Below, in pieces: positions 1 through 6,870 of a DNA stretch of 10,938 nucleotides. Position 1 is the first letter of the stretch. Each line of letters starts with the position of its first letter. The notes under the pieces are model-generated. The model did no database searches and was not told the origin of the DNA. It worked only from the letters and a program-made list of their open reading frames with translations. The translations under genes were made by a program, and so were the position numbers. This stretch comes from Blastococcus sp. CT_GayMR20 (lineage in GTDB: Bacteria > Actinomycetota > Actinomycetes > Mycobacteriales > Geodermatophilaceae): the NCBI RefSeq assembly GCF_004570345.1, contig NZ_SPQM01000147.1, positions 1 through 10,938 on the forward strand. Direction: 5' to 3'.

Positions 1-539
1 GCCAGGCGCTGGTCGACGCGACGATGGCGGAGTTCGGCAAGGTCGACATCCTGGTCAACAACGCCGGCGTCGGGACCGCCTACCCGGCGACCCGCGAGAC
101 GCCTGAGCAGTTCCGCCAGGTCATCGACGTCAACCTCAACGGCTGCTACTGGATGGCGCAGGCGTGCGGCCGGGTCATGCAGCCGGGGAGCTCCATCGTG
201 AACATCTCCAGCATGCTGGGCCTGACGACGGCCGGGCTGCCTCAGGCTGCCTACGCCGCGAGCAAGGCGGGACTCATCGGGCTGACCCGCGACCTCGCGC
301 AGCAATGGACCGGCCGCAAGGGCATCCGCGTGAACGCGCTGGCCCCGGGCTTCTTCGAGTCGGAGATGACCGACGCCTACCCCGAGTCCTACATCGAGTC
401 CCAGCTGCCGCGCATCCTGGTCGGCCGCAAGGGCGACCCCGATGAGCTCGCCGCCGCGCTGATCTTCCTCGTCAGCGATGCCGGCGGGTACGTCACGGGG
501 ACGACGATCCCGGTCGAGGGCGGGATGCTGGCCACCTGA
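1..539 (+). CDS. SDR-family NAD(P)-dependent oxidoreductase, 5' end missing
   Basis: The reading frame is already open at the left edge (first full codon at base 3) and runs to TGA at 537-539, so only the C-terminal ~178 residues are present. The ATG at 24 is internal: the residues before it (QALVDAT) fit the SDR helix that precedes the NNAG strand. Visible classical-SDR landmarks in order are VDILVNNAG, the conserved Asn in VNLNG, the catalytic Ser in NISS, the YAASK catalytic Tyr/Lys pair, the PGFF cofactor-side loop, and a C-terminal VTGTTIPVEGG stretch typical of FabG or glucose-dehydrogenase-like SDRs. The N-terminal TGxxxGxG cofactor motif lies outside the window, so NAD versus NADP preference cannot be judged. 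The substrate is unknown. The gene converges on the downstream hydrolase with only 4 nt between the two stop codons, and I see no hairpin terminator there. Confidence 0.93.
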   Translation, partial: QALVDATMAEFGKVDILVNNAGVGTAYPATRETPEQFRQVIDVNLNGCYWMAQACGRVMQPGSSIVNISSMLGLTTAGLPQAAYAASKAGLIGLTRDLAQQWTGRKGIRVNALAPGFFESEMTDAYPESYIESQLPRILVGRKGDPDELAAALIFLVSDAGGYVTGTTIPVEGGMLAT

Positions 540-543
540 CCGA

Positions 544-1431
544 TCAGTCGGCGTGCGCGAACAGTGCGGTCATGCGGTCGACCAGTTGCGGCCACACCGC
601 CCGCGGCAGGTCGTGTCCCATGCCGTCGACGACGAGCAGTTCGCAGTCGGGAATGGCGGCCGCGGTGGCGTGGCCGCCGCTGACGTTCACCAGTTGGTCC
701 TCGGCACCGTGGATGACGAGGACGGGCATCGGCAGCGACTTGAGGTCGCGCGTCCGGTCGGGGGTCGTGAGGATGGCGGCGAGCTGGCGGGCGACGCCGG
801 CGGGGTCGTAGGCGCGGTCGAAGGAGAGCCCCGCCCGGGCGCGCAGCGCCGCCTCGTCGAACTCGAAGCCGGGGGAGCCGATCACCCGGTAGGTGTCGAC
901 GACCCGCTGGACGGCGCCCTCCCGATCGCCCGCAGGTGGCGTCAGGAGCAGACCCAGTGCGGCGTCGGACGGTCCTCCGACGGAGGTGTCGCCCGTCGTC
1001 GACATGATCGACGTGAGGGTGCGGACCCGCTCGGGGGCGCGCAGGGCGACCAGCTGGGCGATCATCCCGCCCATCGAGGCGCCGACCAGGTGTACCCGGT
1101 CGAGCCCGAGGGCGTCGAGCAGGCCCACCGTGTCGTCGGCGAGGTCGGTCAGCTGGTAGGCCACCGACGAGTGGTCCCCGCCGAGGATCGACAGGACGTC
1201 GGGAGCGCCGGCGTCGTGCACGTGGGTCGAGAGACCGATGTCGCGGTTGTCGAAGCGGACGACGAAGTGCCCCCGGTCGGCGAGCTCGCGGCAGAAGTCG
1301 TCGGGCCAGCCGATCATCTGCGTGGCCAGGCCCATGACGAGCAGGACGGGCGGGTCCTCGCGCCGGCCGAAGGTCTCGTAGGCGATCTGGATGTCGCCCA
1401 CCTGTGCCCGCTGGATCGCCTCGCTCGTCAT
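544..1431 (-). CDS. alpha/beta-fold hydrolase (RdmC-like esterase type)
   Basis: A 295-residue alpha/beta hydrolase. Landmarks numbered from the chosen ATG (MTSEAIQ): an LVMGLATQMIGW oxyanion-region segment near 31-42, FDNRDIGLST at 60-69, nucleophile elbow GASMGG with Ser119, acid Asp245 in HGAEDQLV, and His273 in DGMGHDLP. The complete Ser-Asp-His triad implies an active enzyme. The DNRDIGLS and GASMGGMIAQ wording resembles the RdmC/aclacinomycin methylesterase-like branch, but the substrate cannot be assigned and a secondary-metabolite role should not be assumed. The frame stays open upstream to a GTG at 1521, adding 30 residues (rich in Gly, Pro and Arg) with no family similarity. The ATG at 1431 starts just before the recognisable fold. 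Neither start has a good SD; a TACCGT box eight bases before the ATG would suit a leaderless mRNA. It diverges from the RidA gene and converges on the SDR gene. Confidence 0.9.
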   Translation of the reverse strand: MTSEAIQRAQVGDIQIAYETFGRREDPPVLLVMGLATQMIGWPDDFCRELADRGHFVVRFDNRDIGLSTHVHDAGAPDVLSILGGDHSSVAYQLTDLADDTVGLLDALGLDRVHLVGASMGGMIAQLVALRAPERVRTLTSIMSTTGDTSVGGPSDAALGLLLTPPAGDREGAVQRVVDTYRVIGSPGFEFDEAALRARAGLSFDRAYDPAGVARQLAAILTTPDRTRDLKSLPMPVLVIHGAEDQLVNVSGGHATAAAIPDCELLVVDGMGHDLPRAVWPQLVDRMTALFAHAD

Positions 1432-1439
1432 GAGCGGCG

Positions 1440-1445
1440 ACGGTA
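1440..1445 (-). promoter_or_regulatory. possible -10 box of the hydrolase gene
   Basis: On the minus strand the hexamer TACCGT fits the actinobacterial TAnnnT -10 pattern and ends eight bases before the ATG at 1431. That spacing would place transcription initiation at or next to the start codon and agrees with the lack of a close SD. No convincing -35 is visible. A six-base pattern this loose can occur by chance. The rest of the 126-nt divergent spacer (1432-1557) holds only GC-rich inverted stretches, and I could not identify a promoter for the RidA gene in it. Confidence 0.25.
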
Positions 1446-1557
1446 ATCCACCGTTCCCGGCCCCGCCGGGCCGGTCCTGCGGCCGGAAAATGTCGGTACG
1501 GGGTGCGAGGGTCCCGGCCACCGCCGTCGGGGCGGTGCCGATGCCGCGGAGGTTCCC

Positions 1558-1962
1558 GTGCCGGTCGAGCTGATCAATCCCGAAGGCCTCCCGAGGTCGG
1601 AGTTCTACACCCAGGTGGGCCTCGCCACCGGCACCCGCACGGTCTACGTCTCGGGTCAGGTGGCCAGGACGGCCGGGGGCGAACCCGTCGGTGCGGGCGA
1701 CCTGCCCGCACAGGTGGAGCAGGTGTTCCTCAACGTGGCGACGGCGTTGGAGGCAGCGGGAGGGACGTTCGACGACATCGCGAAGCTGACGCTCTACGTG
1801 GTCGACTGGTCCGAGGCGAAGATGGCCGGGCTGGGGGAGGGCGTGGGCCGGGTCTCCGGACGGCTGGGCTTCACGCCGCGGCCGACGACGCTGATCGGCG
1901 TCGCGGCGCTGTCGGAGCCCGACCTGCTGATCGAGGTCGAGGCCATCGCCGTGCTGGCGTGA
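1558..1962 (+). CDS. RidA family protein (Rid/YjgF/YER057c/UK114)
   Basis: A 134-residue single-domain Rid protein of normal family length. Rid proteins form trimers; the best known member, RidA, hydrolyses reactive enamine/imine intermediates such as 2-aminoacrylate released by PLP enzymes. Family landmarks are VYVSGQVA (29-36), the helix QVEQVFLNVATALEAAG (52-68), DIAKLTLYVVD (73-83) and the C-terminal EVEAIAV (126-132). The GTG start is supported by GGAGG at 1548-1552, five bases upstream. The deaminase-type RidA proteins use an Arg (Arg105 in E. coli) fifteen residues before the first Glu of EIEAIAV. Here that position is Thr110 or Thr111, and the nearest Arg is Arg108, so imine deaminase activity is doubtful. 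It stands alone on the plus strand between a divergent hydrolase and a convergent tRNA gene, giving no pathway clue. Confidence 0.92.
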   Translation: MPVELINPEGLPRSEFYTQVGLATGTRTVYVSGQVARTAGGEPVGAGDLPAQVEQVFLNVATALEAAGGTFDDIAKLTLYVVDWSEAKMAGLGEGVGRVSGRLGFTPRPTTLIGVAALSEPDLLIEVEAIAVLA

Positions 1963-1972
1963 AGCGGAAGAG

Positions 1973-2044
1973 TGCCCCCGGCAGGATTCGAACCTGCGCC
2001 CCTGCCTCCGGAGGGCAGTGCTCTATCCCCTGAGCTACGGGGGC
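1973..2044 (-). tRNA. tRNA-Arg (anticodon CCG)
   Basis: The minus strand folds into a complete 72-nt cloverleaf. The acceptor stem is GCCCCCG with CGGGGGC (seven perfect pairs, 2038-2044 with 1974-1980) and the discriminator base is A at 1973. U8 and A9 are present, the D stem is GCTC/GAGC, the anticodon stem is CTGCC/GGCAG, and the loop CTCCGGA gives anticodon CCG at 2011-2009. The variable loop has four bases. The T stem is GCAGG/CCTGC with loop TTCGAAT. CCA is not encoded: the bases after the discriminator read CT. The anticodon reads CGG, a common arginine codon in a genome this GC-rich. The gene lies 10 nt from the RidA stop and downstream of the DUF305 gene on the same strand. Confidence 0.97.
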
Positions 2045-2065
2045 TCGTCCGGTCGTTCGGTGAAG

Positions 2066-2071
2066 ACGCTA
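2066..2071 (-). promoter_or_regulatory. possible -10 box for the tRNA-Arg gene
   Basis: TAGCGT on the minus strand matches TAnnnT and lies 21 nt before the mature tRNA 5' end. That would give a short 5' leader for RNase P to remove. No -35 hexamer is obvious at 16-18 nt upstream. The placement between the DUF305 stop and the tRNA suits an independent tRNA promoter, but the match is weak. Confidence 0.35.
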
Positions 2072-2098
2072 TCAGCCCGGCTGGTGGCGCCCGGCCAT

Positions 2099-2115
2099 GG
2101 CCCTGGTGAGGGCCC
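2099..2115 (-). terminator. stem-loop immediately after the DUF305 stop codon
   Basis: Reading the minus strand, GGCCCT (2114-2109) and AGGGCC (2104-2099) pair perfectly across the tetraloop CACC, starting just after the stop codon at 2118-2116. No T-run follows, so it is not a classical intrinsic terminator. GC-rich hairpins without a U-tract are common at gene ends in Actinobacteria, and this one could end or protect the DUF3105-DUF305 mRNA. The stop codon also lies within a 12-base palindrome (TGAGGGCCCTCA, 2107-2118), which offers an alternative fold. Confidence 0.35.
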
Positions 2116-2769
2116 TCAGGGCGCCGGGAGGGGGCTGCCGCCGCGCTCGGACAACATGTTCGTCATCAGCGACGTCTCCGCCGACTGCGACTCGACGATC
2201 GTCTCCGCCAGGTCCCGGACGGGCGCGAGGAGGGCGTGCTCGGCCGCGTACTCGGCCATCTCCTTGCCACCCTGGTGGTGGCGGATCATCAGCCGCAGGA
2301 ACTCCACGTCGAACTCGGTGCCCGACAGCCCCCGGAGGTTCGCCAGCTCGTCCTCGGTGGCCATGCCCGGCATCAGGCCGCCCTCGCCCGTCGCGTGGCC
2401 GGCGTGGCCCCCGTCGCCCATCCAGGCCATCGGGTCGCCGCCCGTCGGCTGCAGACCCCAGAGCGTGAGCCAGCCCTGCATCCGGCCGGTCTGGTTGGTC
2501 TGCGTCGCCGAGATGTCGAACGCGAGCCCGCGCACGGCCCGGTCGTCGCTGCGGCCCGACGCGAGGTTGGCCATCTCCACGCCCTGCAAGTGGTGGCGGG
2601 CCATGTCCCGGGAGAACCCCGCGTCGACCGAGTCGGCCGACGGGACCTCGGTCCGTCCGATGCCCAGGACCACGGCGAGACCGCCGCCCACGAGCACCAG
2701 GCCGACCGCGATGACCGCCAGCAGGACGCGGCGGAGCGCCCGCGGACCGGGCTCGGCGGGGGAGTCCAC
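2116..2769 (-). CDS. DUF305 domain protein, membrane-anchored
   Basis: A 217-residue protein with a short basic N-terminus (RALRR, 10-14), one hydrophobic segment at about 15-37, and a DUF305 domain that would lie outside the cytoplasm. DUF305 is a ferritin-like helical family with two similar halves. Here they are DAGFSRDMARHHLQGVEMA (His59, His60) and DVEFLRLMIRHHQGGKEMAE (His164, His165). Between them is a Met/His-rich stretch at about 113-136 (Met114, Met117, His122, His125, Met133, Met136). Some DUF305 proteins (CopM in cyanobacteria) bind copper, so metal binding is a reasonable inference, not shown here. Start choice: GTG at 2769 has GGAGG at 2781-2777 with a 7-nt spacer. The frame also contains GTG at 2772 and GTG at 2817; the latter would overlap the upstream TGA as GTGA but lacks an SD. 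It is probably co-transcribed with the DUF3105 gene. Confidence 0.88.
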   Translation of the reverse strand: MDSPAEPGPRALRRVLLAVIAVGLVLVGGGLAVVLGIGRTEVPSADSVDAGFSRDMARHHLQGVEMANLASGRSDDRAVRGLAFDISATQTNQTGRMQGWLTLWGLQPTGGDPMAWMGDGGHAGHATGEGGLMPGMATEDELANLRGLSGTEFDVEFLRLMIRHHQGGKEMAEYAAEHALLAPVRDLAETIVESQSAETSLMTNMLSERGGSPLPAP

Positions 2770-2813
2770 CACGGGACCTCCGTTCAGGGCCTGGGCCGGG
2801 ACCGTGCCGGTGC

Positions 2814-3545
2814 TCACTGGGCGGGTGCGGCCTCGGCCACCAGCGGGTTGGCGGCGAAGGTAGGGTTCTCGCAGCTCGCGCCGGGCTCGGGGGTGAACTC
2901 GCTGTTCAGCGTGAGGAAGTCGGCGAACTGCACGAGCCTCGGGTCGTCGGCGGAGTCCACCTTCAGCTGGTGGCCCCATGCCTGGATGCTGATCGGGGAG
3001 TCCAGGCCCGCGTACGGGGACAGCATCCGGCCCGCCTCGTTGGTCACGAGCGCGGCGAGCGTGTCGACGTCGTCGCCGGAGACCTCGTCCGGGTTGTAGG
3101 TCACCCACACGGCGCCGTGCTCGAGGCTGTGCACCGCGTTCTCGTGCCGGATGTCGACGTCGTAGACGGTCCCGGTGCAGTCGGCCCAGTCCGGCGGCGG
3201 TGCGTGCGGACCGCCGACCGGCGGCGACTCTTCGTAGGAGACCGCACCGGCGACGTGCTCCTGACCGGCGGGGTAGTCGTAGGTCTCGACGCCGGCGATC
3301 TCGTCGATGCTCTCGATCTTGTCCTCGTTGGCCTTGTTCACCTGCAGCACCGCGTAGGTGATGACGGCGGCGGCGAAGACCACCACCGCCACGGCGCCCG
3401 CGATCAGGCCCCACGGGCGCTGCGGCGCGACGACGCTGGCCGCGGGCCGGGTGCGCCCGCCCTTGCCGCTTGCCGCCCCGGCGCCTGACCTCGAGGAGCC
3501 GGTGCGCTTCCCGCCGGTGCTGTCGGGCGTGCGGTCCTTGGCCAA
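2814..3545 (-). CDS. DUF3105 domain protein, membrane-anchored
   Basis: A 243-residue protein from a TTG start. It has a basic, Gly/Ser/Lys-rich cytoplasmic tail (1-43), one transmembrane helix at about 45-67 and an outer DUF3105 domain. DUF3105 signatures are YEESPPVGGPH (104-114) and VHSLEHGAVWVTYNP (138-152). The conserved histidines His97, His114, His139 and His143 could bind metal. Cys123 and Cys225 are the only cysteines outside the membrane and may form a disulfide. The molecular function of DUF3105 is not established. TTG at 3545 is chosen because AGGAG at 3555-3551 sits five bases upstream and MAKDRTP gives a typical short basic start. The open frame further upstream reaches past the argS start and looks like non-coding translation. 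Its stop is 44 nt before the favoured DUF305 start, indicating one two-gene unit. Confidence 0.88.
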   Translation of the reverse strand: MAKDRTPDSTGGKRTGSSRSGAGAASGKGGRTRPAASVVAPQRPWGLIAGAVAVVVFAAAVITYAVLQVNKANEDKIESIDEIAGVETYDYPAGQEHVAGAVSYEESPPVGGPHAPPPDWADCTGTVYDVDIRHENAVHSLEHGAVWVTYNPDEVSGDDVDTLAALVTNEAGRMLSPYAGLDSPISIQAWGHQLKVDSADDPRLVQFADFLTLNSEFTPEPGASCENPTFAANPLVAEAAPAQ

Positions 3546-3624
3546 GGCCTCTCCTCGTTCAGTGGGGGCCGTTCGTCGCGACGGCGCCGGTAGGGACGCC
3601 GCCGGTCGGCCTCTCCGGTACCCC

Positions 3625-3630
3625 ACTGTA
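3625..3630 (-). promoter_or_regulatory. possible -10 box of the DUF3105-DUF305 unit
   Basis: TACAGT on the minus strand matches TAnnnT and would give a leader of roughly 70 nt before the TTG start at 3545. No good -35 is visible 17 nt upstream. It is the best candidate in the divergent spacer (3546-3718), but confidence is limited. Confidence 0.3.
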
Positions 3631-3706
3631 GGTCGGCTCCCTGGGTGATCCCCGGAACCGCGGTGCAGGGGCGGGGCGGGCCGCCGGGGCCCCACGCCCC
3701 GGTCAG

Positions 3707-3712
3707 TACGCT
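3707..3712 (+). promoter_or_regulatory. -10 box placed for a leaderless argS transcript
   Basis: TACGCT fits TAnnnT and is followed by six bases and then the argS GTG at 3719. This spacing puts the transcription start at or within a base or two of the start codon. No SD occurs in the bases before GTG, and the protein N-terminus (TPEQLRDLV) fits the ArgRS family from this codon, so the start is unlikely to be misplaced. There is no recognisable -35. Leaderless mRNAs are common in Actinobacteria. If the call is right, it is the main promoter of the five-gene operon. Confidence 0.5.
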
Positions 3713-3718
3713 CACCCG

Positions 3719-5380
3719 GTGACACCGGAGCAGCTGCGGGACCTCGTACGGACCGCTGTGGGCGGAGCCGTCGGTCGCGGCGCGCTCGCCGTCGACGTGC
3801 CCGACGAGGTCGTCGTGGAGCGGCCGAAGAACCGCGACCACGGCGACTACGCGACCAACATCGCCCTCCGGCTGGCCAAGGCCGCCGGCCGGCCGCCGCG
3901 CGAGGTCGCCGAGATCCTCGCCGAGGAGCTGCGGGCCCAACCGGCGATCGCCTCCGTCGACGTGGCCGGCCCCGGGTTCCTCAACCTCACCCTCGCCCAG
4001 GGGGCGCTCGGCCGGATCGCCGTCCAGGCCGTGACCGCCGGCGCCGGGTACGGCCGCACCGACACCCTGGCCGGTCAGAACCTCAACCTCGAGTTCGTCT
4101 CGGCCAACCCGACGGGGCCGGTCACGCTCGGCTCGACCCGCTGGGCGGCGGTCGGCGACGCGGTCGCCCGGTTGCTGGAGGCCAGCGGCGCCGACGTCAG
4201 CCGCGAGTACTACGTGAACGACGCCGGTGCGCAGATCGAGCGGTTCGCGCGGAGCCTGCAGGCCGTCGCACTCGGCCGGCCGGTGCCCGAGGACGGGTAC
4301 CAGGGCGACTACGTCGAGCCGGTGGCCCAGCGGGTCCTCGCCGAGACCCCCGGACTGCTGGACCTGCCCGAGGAGGAGCAGGTGCCGGTGTTCGCGGAGA
4401 AGGGCGTCGCGGCCATGGTCGCCGACATCCGCAGCACGCTGGAGGGCTTCGGCGTCCACTTCGACACGTTCTTCTCCGAGCGGACGCTGCACGAGTCCGG
4501 CGCCCTGGAGAAGGCGCTGGCGACGCTGCGCGAGCAGGGGCACGTGTTCGAGCGGGACGGCGCCGTCTGGCTGCGGACGACGGACTTCGGCGACGACAAG
4601 GACCGGGTCCTGGTCAAGGCCGACGGTGAGCCGACCTACTTCGCCGCCGACTGCGCCTACTACCTCGACAAGCGTGGCCGCGGCTTCGACAAGATCGTGA
4701 TCATGCTCGGCGCCGACCACTCCGGCTACGTCGGTCGCTACAAGGCTCTGGTGGCGGCGGCCGGCGACGACCCGGCGACGCACCTGGAGATCCAGATCGG
4801 CCAGCTGGTCAACCTGGTCCGCAACGGTGAGCCGGTCCGGATGAGCAAGCGGGCCGGCAACTTCGTGCTGCTCACCGACCTCGTCGACGCGGTCGGCATC
4901 GACGCGGCCCGGTACGCCCTGGCGCGCGCGTCGGTCGACCAGCAGATCGACATCGACGCCGACCTGTGGAGCCGGCAGACGAACGACAACCCGGTCTTCT
5001 ACGTGCAGTACGCGCACGCCCGCATCTCCTCGGTGCTGCGCAACGCCGCCGAGCTGGGCCTGTCCCTGGGCGATGCGGACGACGTCGACGTCGCCGCGCT
5101 CACGCACGTCCGGGAGACCGACCTGCTGCGGGCGATCGGGGAGTTCCCGCGCATCCTCACGGGTGCGGCGGAGCTGCGCGCCCCGCACCGCGTCGCCCGG
5201 TACCTCGAGGAGCTGGCCGGGACCTACCACCGGTTCTACGACTCCTGCCGCGTCCTGCCCAGGGGCGACGAGGAGGTCACCGCGCTGAACACCGCGCGGC
5301 TGTGGCTCTGCTCGGCGACAGCCACGGTGCTGCGCAACGGCCTCGCCGTGCTCGGCGTGCAGGCGCCGGAGCGGATGTGA
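3719..5380 (+). CDS. argS: arginyl-tRNA synthetase
   Basis: A 553-residue class I synthetase of normal actinobacterial length. In the cytoplasm it joins arginine to tRNA-Arg using ATP. Order of parts: N-terminal tRNA-recognition (Add1) domain with [10 protein letters not shown] (41-50); Rossmann catalytic core opening with [10 protein letters not shown] (125-134); [13 protein letters not shown] (164-176); [10 protein letters not shown] (331-340); the second signature as RMSKRAGN (374-381), a usual ArgRS form of KMSKS; then the helical DALR anticodon-binding domain from about 430 to the end, containing [16 protein letters not shown]. Odd point: the HIGH signature position reads TLGS (136-139), so both histidines are replaced, although the following TRWAAVGDA is as in other actinobacterial enzymes. 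Its stop overlaps the lysA start. Expression is probably from the leaderless promoter in front of it. Confidence 0.97.
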   Translation: MTPEQLRDLVRTAVGGAVGRGALAVDVPDEVVVERPKNRDHGDYATNIALRLAKAAGRPPREVAEILAEELRAQPAIASVDVAGPGFLNLTLAQGALGRIAVQAVTAGAGYGRTDTLAGQNLNLEFVSANPTGPVTLGSTRWAAVGDAVARLLEASGADVSREYYVNDAGAQIERFARSLQAVALGRPVPEDGYQGDYVEPVAQRVLAETPGLLDLPEEEQVPVFAEKGVAAMVADIRSTLEGFGVHFDTFFSERTLHESGALEKALATLREQGHVFERDGAVWLRTTDFGDDKDRVLVKADGEPTYFAADCAYYLDKRGRGFDKIVIMLGADHSGYVGRYKALVAAAGDDPATHLEIQIGQLVNLVRNGEPVRMSKRAGNFVLLTDLVDAVGIDAARYALARASVDQQIDIDADLWSRQTNDNPVFYVQYAHARISSVLRNAAELGLSLGDADDVDVAALTHVRETDLLRAIGEFPRILTGAAELRAPHRVARYLEELAGTYHRFYDSCRVLPRGDEEVTALNTARLWLCSATATVLRNGLAVLGVQAPERM

Positions 5381-6870
5381 GGGCGCACCCGGCTGGTCCT
5401 CTCCACGGGAACATCCAGCAGCCGACCGCCGCCGGTGCGCCGCCGGGCGACCTCGGCGCGCTCGACCCGCACGTCTGGCCGCGCTCGGCCGAGCGCATCG
5501 GCGGCGAGCTGCACCTGGGCGGCCGTGCAGTGACCGACCTCGCGCGGGCGCACGGCACGCCGCTGTTCGTGCTCGACGAGGACGACTTCCGCGGCCGGGC
5601 GGGGGACTTCGCGGGCGCGTTCGCCGACGCCGACGTGCACTACGCGTCCAAGGCGTTCCTGTGCGGTCAGGTGGCCCGGTGGATCGCCGACGACGGTCTG
5701 CACCTGGACGCGTGCAGCGGCAACGAGCTGGCCCTCGCGCTGGCCGCCGGCTTCCCGGCCGAGCGGATCGCACTGCACGGCAACAACAAGTCACCGGCCG
5801 AGCTGCAGCTCGCGGTCGACTCGGGGATCGGGCACATCGTGCTCGACTCCTTCGACGAGATCGAGCGACTCGTCCCCATGGCCGCTGCCCGGGTCGCTGC
5901 CGGCGGGCCGCCCGTGCCGGTGCTGATCCGCGCGACGGTCGGCATCGAGGCGCACACCCACGAGTTCATCGCCACCGCGCACGAGGACCAGAAGTTCGGC
6001 TTCTCCCTCGCGACGGGCGACGCGCTCACCGCCGCCGTCCGGGTCATCCGGGAGCCGGCGTTGCAGCTGACCGGCCTGCACAGCCACATCGGCTCGCAGA
6101 TCTTCGACACCGCCGGCTTCGAGGCCGCCGCCCACCGGGTCGTCGGACTGCTCGGCCAGGTGCACCAGGCGACCGGCGAACTGCTCGGCGAGCTGAACCT
6201 CGGCGGCGGCTTCGGCATCGCCTACCTGACCGAGGACGACCCGGTCAGCCCCCAGGACGTCGCGACCCGGCTCCGGTCGGTCATCGCCGCGGAGTGCGCC
6301 GCCCTCGACCTGCCGGTCCCGCGGCTGGCGGTCGAGCCCGGGCGGGCCATCGCCGGCCCCGGCACGGTCACGCTGTACGAGATCGGCACGATCAAGCCGG
6401 TGCGGCTGGGCGCCAGCGGCGCCCCGGGCACCCCGCTGGTGCGCAACTACGTCTCCGTCGACGGCGGCATGAGCGACAACATCCGCACCGCGCTCTACGA
6501 CGCGAGCTACACCTGCGTGCTGGCCAACCGTGCCTCCGACGCCCCGCCGGCGCTCTGCCGCGTCGTCGGCAAGCACTGCGAGAGCGGCGACATCCTGGTC
6601 CGTGACCTGTGGCTGCCGGCCGACGTGCAGCCCGGCGACCTGCTGGCGGTGGCGGCGACCGGCGCCTACTGCTGGTCGATGGCCAGCAACTACAACTACC
6701 TGCTCAAGCCGCCGGTCGTGGCGGTGCGGGACGGCGTCGCCACCGAGATCGTCCGCCGGCAGACACTGGCCGACGTGTTCGCCCTCGACGCGGTCCTCGC
6801 CGACGGCCCGGCTCCGTCTCCGGCGCCGTCCCAGCCCGCCCCCGAGCACCCGGTGGGAGTGCGCTCGTGA
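5377..6870 (+). CDS. lysA: diaminopimelate decarboxylase
   Basis: A 497-residue fold-type III PLP enzyme that decarboxylates meso-2,6-diaminopimelate to L-lysine, the last step of lysine synthesis. Landmarks: HVWPRSAER (32-40), typical of actinobacterial Lys[11 protein letters not shown] (61-70); PLP Schiff-base Lys92 in HYASKAF; HGNNKS (134-139); EAHTHEFI (191-198); HSHIGSQI (235-242); phosphate-binding GGGFG (276-280); EPGRAI (320-325); CESGD (401-405) at the dimer active site; and GAYC (429-432). The start is GTG at 5377, overlapping the argS stop as GTGA, with GGAG at 5368-5371 five bases upstream. The frame is open further back inside argS, but that is overlap, not coding. About 24 residues at the end form a Pro/Ala/Ser-rich tail not seen in shorter homologues such as the mycobacterial enzyme, and it runs into the hom start. 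Confidence 0.97.
   Translation: MRAHPAGPLHGNIQQPTAAGAPPGDLGALDPHVWPRSAERIGGELHLGGRAVTDLARAHGTPLFVLDEDDFRGRAGDFAGAFADADVHYASKAFLCGQVARWIADDGLHLDACSGNELALALAAGFPAERIALHGNNKSPAELQLAVDSGIGHIVLDSFDEIERLVPMAAARVAAGGPPVPVLIRATVGIEAHTHEFIATAHEDQKFGFSLATGDALTAAVRVIREPALQLTGLHSHIGSQIFDTAGFEAAAHRVVGLLGQVHQATGELLGELNLGGGFGIAYLTEDDPVSPQDVATRLRSVIAAECAALDLPVPRLAVEPGRAIAGPGTVTLYEIGTIKPVRLGASGAPGTPLVRNYVSVDGGMSDNIRTALYDASYTCVLANRASDAPPALCRVVGKHCESGDILVRDLWLPADVQPGDLLAVAATGAYCWSMASNYNYLLKPPVVAVRDGVATEIVRRQTLADVFALDAVLADGPAPSPAPSQPAPEHPVGVRS

Noticed and set aside
478..1446. A 322-codon plus-strand frame opposite the alpha/beta hydrolase.
   Set aside because: The minus strand has a full Ser-Asp-His hydrolase with family motifs. 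The plus frame has biased composition and no recognisable domain.
1973..2044. The tRNA-Arg gene as an integration (att) site for a mobile element.
   Set aside because: tRNA genes often serve as att sites, but no second copy of the 3' end, no integrase and no foreign-looking composition is visible nearby.
2018..3099. Long plus-strand frames opposite the DUF305 and DUF3105 genes.
   Set aside because: They show low-complexity Arg/Pro/Ser- or His/Val-rich translations, while the minus strand shows two complete domain families with membrane anchors and SD sites.
3404..5794. A 796-codon open frame on the minus strand across argS and the start of lysA.
   Set aside because: It lies opposite well-identified argS and lysA, and its translation is Arg/Gly/Val/Asp-rich without family motifs. 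Long antisense frames are expected in very GC-rich DNA.
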